From: Nocardiopsis xinjiangensis YIM 90004
GTDB lineage: Bacteria; Actinomycetota; Actinomycetes; Streptosporangiales; Streptosporangiaceae
NCBI RefSeq assembly: GCF_000341145.1
Contig: NZ_ANBE01000006.1
Span: forward strand, 161,972 to 198,736
Reading direction: 5' to 3'
DNA length: 36,765 nucleotides
Numbering within the stretch: position 1 is the stretch's first letter; every line of letters begins with the position of its first letter. The notes beneath the pieces are model-generated. The model had not been told where the DNA came from and did not search any database. It worked only from the letters and a program-made list of their open reading frames with translations. The position numbers and the translations under genes are program-made. Below, in pieces: positions 32,867-36,765 of the stretch.

Positions 32867-33877
32867 TCAGCCCACGCGCACGGCGGTGGTGAACACGCTG
32901 TCCCAGTAGTCGGCCAGGTTGACCTCCTCCAAGGGCTTGGAGGGGTTGGAGCCGTGGATCATCCGGCCGTTGCCGGAGTAGATGCCCACGTGGCTGGGTG
33001 ATGCGGCGTCGTAGAAGAAGAGCAGGTCACCGGGTTGGACCTGGTCACGCGAGACCTGCGTTCCGGCGTTGACCTGGTCGTAGGTGGTGCGCGGCAGGTT
33101 CACCCCGGCCTGGGACCAGGCGGCCTGGGTCAGGCCCGAGCAGTCGAAGCTGTCGGGGCCGGTGCCGCCCCACACGTAGGGCTTGCCGATCTGGGCGCGG
33201 GCGAAGTCGAGGACGGCCTGGACGTCCCCGGAGGCAGCCGCCTCGCCCCCGCCGGAGGAGCCGCCGGCGGGTTCGGTGGAGGCCGTCGGGTCGACACCGC
33301 CCAGGCTGTCGAGCACCTCGGACTGCTCGTCCAGGGCCTGCTCGCCCTGTTCGAAGGAGGTCTCGGCCTCCTCCAGCGAGGTGGCGGCGCGTTCCTCGGC
33401 CTCGGTGGCCTGGGCGAGCAGGCGCTCGGAGCGGTCGACCTCCTCCACGTAGTCGGACAGGACCGCTTCCTGACCCACGGACAGGAAGTCCAGGTCGGCG
33501 ATGGTCTGCAGCGCGTTGTCGGGCGATCCGCCGAAGAGGATTCCGGGAAGGCTGTGGGTGGAGCCGGTGTAGGTGCTCTGCGCGATGGCGGAGACCCGGC
33601 CCGACATCTCCTCGAGGTTCTCCTCGGCATCCTCCACACGTTCCTCGAGGTCGGACACCTCGGCCTCGGCTGCCTCGTGGTCCTCCTGGGCCTGGTTGTA
33701 GGCCTCGTTGAGTCCGGAGAGCTCCTCCTGGAGCTGTTCGTAGCGCTCCTGGGCCTCCTCCTCGGTCTGGTCGGCCAGGGCGACCCCGGAGGAGAGCAGG
33801 ACGGAGCCCAGGGCCAGGGATCCGATGGTGGCGGAACGGCGGCTCGCACGGGAACCGCTCGCGGGGTTGCGAGTCAA
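32867..33877 (-). CDS. Secreted NlpC/P60 peptidoglycan hydrolase with coiled coil
   Basis: The protein has 336 residues. A signal peptide ends near VALAD (about 35). Residues 36-190 are Glu/Gln-rich coiled coil in two blocks, as in RipA/CwlO-type hydrolases. A Gly/Ser linker follows, then the NlpC/P60 domain from 217. The catalytic residues are Cys246 (SFDCSGL), His296 (SHVGIYSG) and His308 (MIHGSNP). It cleaves a D-Glu-diaminopimelate peptide bond in the cell wall. The start is set at TTG 33877, which has GGGAGAAAGG ten bases upstream and gives a compact signal peptide; ATG 33901 is in frame but lacks a ribosome site. The long structured region upstream suggests RNA- or factor-based control. 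Confidence 0.88.
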   Translation of the reverse strand: MTRNPASGSRASRRSATIGSLALGSVLLSSGVALADQTEEEAQERYEQLQEELSGLNEAYNQAQEDHEAAEAEVSDLEERVEDAEENLEEMSGRVSAIAQSTYTGSTHSLPGILFGGSPDNALQTIADLDFLSVGQEAVLSDYVEEVDRSERLLAQATEAEERAATSLEEAETSFEQGEQALDEQSEVLDSLGGVDPTASTEPAGGSSGGGEAAASGDVQAVLDFARAQIGKPYVWGGTGPDSFDCSGLTQAAWSQAGVNLPRTTYDQVNAGTQVSRDQVQPGDLLFFYDAASPSHVGIYSGNGRMIHGSNPSKPLEEVNLADYWDSVFTTAVRVG

Positions 33878-33930
33878 GGGACCGCTGCCTTTCTCCCACA
33901 TCCGTCTACCGGCGCAGGACGTCCCGACGG

Positions 33931-33950
33931 CACACCTGAACACAGGTGTG
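33931..33950 (-). repeat. 8-bp hairpin just upstream of the NlpC/P60 start
   Basis: CACACCTG (33931-33938) and CAGGTGTG (33943-33950) form a perfect stem with a four-base loop, 53 bp before the chosen TTG. It could be an operator or part of a leader RNA fold. Confidence 0.5.
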
Positions 33951-34026
33951 ACCGGGGAGGTGTGGGAGGGGATCCCGACGGCGGCACGTGGAGAAGAGCC
34001 GCGGACGATCGGGCTGCTGCACCGGC

Positions 34027-34061
34027 CTCTGCTCCTGGGAAAGAGCGAACTACGAGCAGAG
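34027..34061 (-). repeat. Inverted repeat CTCTGCTC / GAGCAGAG
   Basis: Perfect 8-bp arms at 34027-34034 and 34054-34061 enclose 19 bases. In RNA this would be a moderately stable stem-loop in the NlpC/P60 upstream region. Confidence 0.45.
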
Positions 34062-34108
34062 TTCAACGGCGAACCGGGCGCTGCCCCCGGGTAGGGACAA
34101 AAGTTGGC

Positions 34109-34181
34109 GAACCGGTTCAGGGGAACCCTAAAGCACCTCCCGGTCTCGACGCGACCCGATCGTGACCTTGGCCTGAACCGG
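34109..34181. repeat. GAACCGG repeat cluster
   Basis: GAACCGGTTC at 34109-34118 is a perfect palindrome. Its right part belongs to CCGGTTCAGG (34112-34121), which is an exact inverted repeat of CCTGAACCGG at 34172-34181. A further GAACCGG is at 34071-34077. The copies flank the candidate -10 of the NlpC/P60 gene, which fits a regulator-binding array. Confidence 0.45.
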
Positions 34182-34322
34182 CTTTGAGCTGCACGGACGT
34201 TCCCCGAAGCTTCTCAGGGACCCTCAGCACCCGTGCCACTGGCCCTCCCCTCGCCCGGGTTGCCGGCCAAGAGGAGACCAAACACGGCCACGCAGGTGAG
34301 ACGGCTCACGACCGAAGCGGCA

Positions 34323-34355
34323 AGGGCGGCCGGGACCACATGCCCCGGCCGCCCT
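34323..34355 (-). terminator. Terminator of the S9 peptidase gene
   Basis: A perfect 12-bp stem, AGGGCGGCCGGG with CCCGGCCGCCCT, and a nine-base loop lie 16 bp after the peptidase stop. No T-run follows on the minus strand (TTGCCGC). Confidence 0.7.
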
Positions 34356-34371
34356 CACGGGGTCGGCGGCC

Positions 34372-36270
34372 TCACAGGTGACGCGACCACCAGTCCAGGA
34401 CCGCCTCGAAACGGGCCACCCGGTGGCTGGGCAGACCCGAGCGCGAGAGTTCGTGCCCCTCCCCGGGGAACAGCAGGAACTCGGTGTCCTCTCGGCGGCG
34501 CCGCAACCGCAGATACAGACGCTGGGCCTGCTCGACCGGGCAGCGCCAGTCCTGTTCGGAATGGATGATGAGTGTGGGGATGTCGATGCGGTCGGCGTGG
34601 GCCAGCGGGCTCTGGCGGGCCCAGCCCTCCTCGGGCCCGTAGAGCGGGCCCGGAAAGAGCGAGCCGATGTCGGAGGAGCCCTCGAAGCTGTCGATGGAGG
34701 TCAGGGCCCGCTCGGGGATGGCCGCGCGGAAGCGCTCACCGTGGTGGGCCGCCATCCACGTGGTCATGTAACCGCCGTGGGAGCCCCCCATCACGCCGAC
34801 CCGGCCGGCGTCCAGGCGCCCGTCGGCCAACGCGGCGTCCAGGAAGGCCAACAGGTCCGTGGCGCTCACACGGCCGACGTCGCCGATGATCGCCCGCGCG
34901 TGCGCCTGGCCGTACCCGGAGGAGCCGCGCGGGTTGCACAGCACCACCGCGTACCCGGCCTCCACCAGCACCTGGGTCTCGTCGAAGAGCTGAGGGCCGT
35001 AGGGGGCGAAGGGACCGCCGTGGATCATCAGCACCACCGGATGCGGTCCCTGCCCCTCGGGCACGGCGACCCAGCCGTGCACGGGATGGCCGTCGGGGGT
35101 GTACGCGGTCAGTTCGGCCACCGGGTGCGGGTCCAGCTCCGAGAGGGAGGTCAAGGGGCTCACCCCCTCAGGGCCGACCCGCACGAGTTCGCCGCTGCTG
35201 CGGCCGTCGGCGACCACGGCCACGGTGACACCGGCCCGGTGGTCGAAGGACTGGGTCTGGACCGGGCCGCCCACGAGGGTCTGCGGCTCTGCCCCGTCCA
35301 GAGGCATCCGCAGCAGGTGCACGGCACCGCGCCGATCGGCGAGCAGCAGGGCCCCGTCGTCGAGGATCCGCAGGTGTTGCTGCACGTGGGGACCGTCCTC
35401 CTCCCCGGTCAGGCGCACCGGTTCACGCCCGCCGTCGAGGGGGATCCGCCACAGGCCGGGGGTGCGGCCCACGAAGTCGCGGCCCTGGTCTCCGAACGCC
35501 TCACCGCAGAAGAAGACCGTGGTGCCGTCGGGGGCAGGGGCCGGGGCCTCGGCGCCGATACGGCCGTGGGTGAGACGGCGCGGCCGGGCCCCGTCCTCGG
35601 GGGCACACGCCCACAGGTCCGTGACCAGATCGGTGTCGGCCCCCTCGTGCAGGGACGCGCTGAAGAGGACCTCGCTTCCGTCGGCGGTCCATGCGGGTGA
35701 GTTGTGGTCGGCGCGGCCCCCGGTGACCTGCACGGGCGTCCCGATACCGGGCTCGGGATCCAGGGGCGCGGCCACGAACACGTGCCGGGGGCGGTCGCCG
35801 TGGAACCCGAGCCCGTCGATGCGGTACTTGAGGGTGGTGATGCGGCGCGGCGCCTCCTTGCCCGGTTCGGTGCCGGCGTAGCGGCCCTCGTCCGGAACAC
35901 GTGCGGTGTAGGCCAGCCGGGTGGAATCGGGGCTCCAGGCGGGGGCGGCCGTACCGAGGGGGTGGTCGGTGGCCTTCCAGGGTTCACCGCCCTCCACCGG
36001 CAGGAGGTGGATCTGGGCCCGGTCGTCGGCGTCGGGGCGCAGGAACGCGATCCAGCGGCCGTCGGGCGAGTGGACCGGGCCGGAGTCGTGTTCGCCCCGG
36101 GTCAGGGGCCGGGGCGGTTGCGATCCGTCGGTGGGTACGGTCCACAGGCCGCCGACGTAGGTGTCCTTGTCCAGGTCGGGGCGGGTGAGGGCGAAGACCG
36201 CCCAGGAGCCGTCGGGCGACAGGGTAGGTGCGCCGAGACTGTGCAGACGGGCGAGGTCGGCAGGTTTCAT
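34372..36270 (-). CDS. S9-family serine peptidase (prolyl oligopeptidase/acylaminoacyl peptidase type)
   Basis: The protein has 632 residues. The first 380 form a beta-propeller of TolB/DPPIV-like repeats (LSPDGSWAVFAL, HSPDGRWIAFLR, WSPDSTRLAYTA). The C-terminal hydrolase has the triad: Ser497 in GGSHGGYMT, Asp574 in SEQDWRCP and His606 in GEGHEL. HGGPFAPYG provides the oxyanion region. It removes dipeptides or acyl-amino acids from short peptides. No signal peptide is seen, so it is cytosolic. The start ATG 36270 is fixed by the propeller start; its ribosome site is poor and the region just before it is AT-rich (TTATTT). The gene is monocistronic, ending at a strong terminator. Confidence 0.93.
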   Translation of the reverse strand: MKPADLARLHSLGAPTLSPDGSWAVFALTRPDLDKDTYVGGLWTVPTDGSQPPRPLTRGEHDSGPVHSPDGRWIAFLRPDADDRAQIHLLPVEGGEPWKATDHPLGTAAPAWSPDSTRLAYTARVPDEGRYAGTEPGKEAPRRITTLKYRIDGLGFHGDRPRHVFVAAPLDPEPGIGTPVQVTGGRADHNSPAWTADGSEVLFSASLHEGADTDLVTDLWACAPEDGARPRRLTHGRIGAEAPAPAPDGTTVFFCGEAFGDQGRDFVGRTPGLWRIPLDGGREPVRLTGEEDGPHVQQHLRILDDGALLLADRRGAVHLLRMPLDGAEPQTLVGGPVQTQSFDHRAGVTVAVVADGRSSGELVRVGPEGVSPLTSLSELDPHPVAELTAYTPDGHPVHGWVAVPEGQGPHPVVLMIHGGPFAPYGPQLFDETQVLVEAGYAVVLCNPRGSSGYGQAHARAIIGDVGRVSATDLLAFLDAALADGRLDAGRVGVMGGSHGGYMTTWMAAHHGERFRAAIPERALTSIDSFEGSSDIGSLFPGPLYGPEEGWARQSPLAHADRIDIPTLIIHSEQDWRCPVEQAQRLYLRLRRRREDTEFLLFPGEGHELSRSGLPSHRVARFEAVLDWWSRHL

Positions 36271-36404
36271 AAATAAGTCGGCCGTTGCGGCGTGAGGGTG
36301 GGCCGCGGGCCTCCTCCTTCGGTGTGGGTGGCGCGTCAGCCTATCGACGCACGTGCCTGCGGTGCCAGGAGTCCGCCTCCCGGAGTTCCTGGCTCTTGCG
36401 GAGA

Positions 36405-36765
36405 TCAGAGGTGGCCACGGGACCGGCGCAGGTCGGTCTCGAGCTGGGAGCACACCCAACGCCCCTGCCGGATCGCGGCGCGGAAGGCGAAGACCCGGCG
36501 ACGGCACCGGCATCCGACGACGGCGCTGGCCTCGACCTGGTGGGGTACGGGGCTCTGGTGGAAGACCCGGGTCAGGCGCGGTGCGGTGCAGCAGGCCAGG
36601 CTGCTGCGCAGGGTCCGGAGCTGTTCGCGTACGGGCACGGTGAGCGCGGGGCTGAGGGACTCGGGGGTGCGCTGTCCGACGAGTACCTCGGCGATCTGTT
36701 GGGCGAGGCGGCACACCGCGGGCGGGGTGCGGTGTCCGCGCAACCGGCCGTGGCGGGGGGCGGGG
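36405..36765 (-). CDS. Rv3235-family protein, N-terminus cut by window edge
   Basis: The frame is open to the right edge. The visible 119 residues match the actinobacterial Rv3235 family: VCRLAQQIAEVLVGQRTPESL, later VEASAVVGCRCRRRVFAFR, and the closing GRWVCSQLETD. In several actinobacteria a gene of this family lies close to secA, but the function is unknown to me. An in-frame TTG at 36743 could be a start, yet the frame continues upstream with a Pro/Arg-rich segment of the kind found at the N-terminus of relatives, so the gene probably begins outside the window. It ends 134 bp before the S9 peptidase start on the same strand. Confidence 0.75.
   Translation of the reverse strand, partial: PAPRHGRLRGHRTPPAVCRLAQQIAEVLVGQRTPESLSPALTVPVREQLRTLRSSLACCTAPRLTRVFHQSPVPHQVEASAVVGCRCRRRVFAFRAAIRQGRWVCSQLETDLRRSRGHL

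Larger units (their letters stand above)
33878..34371 (-). other. 494-bp region without a gene upstream of the NlpC/P60 gene
   Basis: No frame looks coding. On the minus strand it holds, from far to near: the S9-peptidase terminator, a GAACCGG repeat cluster (34109-34181, plus a copy at 34071-34077), a -10-like TAGGGT (34130-34125), an inverted repeat (34027-34061), a direct repeat TCCCGACGGC (33922-33931 and 33973-33982, plus-strand reading), and a hairpin (33931-33950). Wall hydrolase genes of this type are often preceded by the c-di-AMP (ydaO) riboswitch in actinobacteria. I looked for its conserved core and did not find it. A different leader RNA or a multi-site promoter is possible. Confidence 0.5.

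Noticed and set aside
33878..34371. c-di-AMP (ydaO) riboswitch before the NlpC/P60 gene
   Set aside because: Expected from gene type, but the conserved core around the GGGGAACC-like and CAGCTAACC-like segments could not be found in the right order on the minus strand.
1..36765. CRISPR arrays, tRNA/rRNA genes, intact insertion sequences or prophage genes
   Set aside because: No regularly spaced repeats, no tRNA-like cloverleaf or rRNA signature that I could recognise, and no transposase, integrase or phage structural proteins among the convincing frames.

Overview
The window reads as chromosomal DNA of a very GC-rich actinomycete. Codon third positions are almost all G or C, GTG starts are common, and several families are typical of actinobacteria: an Rv3235-like protein, a DevS/DevR-like two-component pair, a DUF222 remnant, DUF6351, and the TreY/TreZ trehalose route. 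A Nocardiopsis-like genus would fit, but that is an inference from gene content and cannot be proved here. I see no tRNA, rRNA, CRISPR array, intact transposase or integrase.

Layout. (1) 1-7244, minus strand: a tightly overlapped peptide-uptake operon (lipoprotein binding protein, two permeases, fused double ATPase) followed by a CocE/PepX-type hydrolase that runs off the left edge. Three copies of one half-site lie upstream of the operon. (2) 7416-10884: a membrane module. A ribbon-helix-helix protein and an SPFH (stomatin-like) protein face two bacterial PH-domain membrane proteins across a 100-bp region that holds a palindrome. (3) 10909-12896: a STAS anti-sigma antagonist, a DUF4916 protein with a degenerate Nudix box, and a P-loop kinase probably made from a leaderless mRNA. 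(4) 12805-14094: a truncated DUF222/HNH (13E12-type) remnant and about 0.8 kb without a gene. (5) 14095-17363: a GAF-GAF histidine kinase and a NarL-type regulator in convergent orientation, then a flavin split-barrel gene divergent from the regulator; this looks like a redox or hypoxia sensing set.

(6) 17634-20618: a large secreted DUF6351 protein and a methyltransferase. (7) 20695-23761: a copper and peroxidase operon (polytopic membrane protein, Sco1, Tat-exported DyP peroxidase, PCu(A)C chaperone) closed by a strong terminator; a small lipoprotein is transcribed away from it. (8) 24462-29464: treY, an RlmA-type rRNA methyltransferase and treZ in one run. (9) 29639-32821: pstS, a GT2 glycosyltransferase and a 57-residue membrane protein that is easy to miss. 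(10) 32867-36765: a coiled-coil NlpC/P60 wall hydrolase with a long structured upstream region, an S9 peptidase, and the 3' part of an Rv3235-family gene.

How the parts work together: most of the window is ordinary accessory metabolism and envelope biology. The most unusual pieces are the RHH/SPFH-bPH2 module with its central palindrome, the copper/DyP operon with an unassigned polytopic protein, the operator-like repeats before the peptide operon, and the structured region upstream of the NlpC/P60 gene. Four genes have a -10-like hexamer 6-7 nt before the start codon and so are probably translated from leaderless mRNAs.
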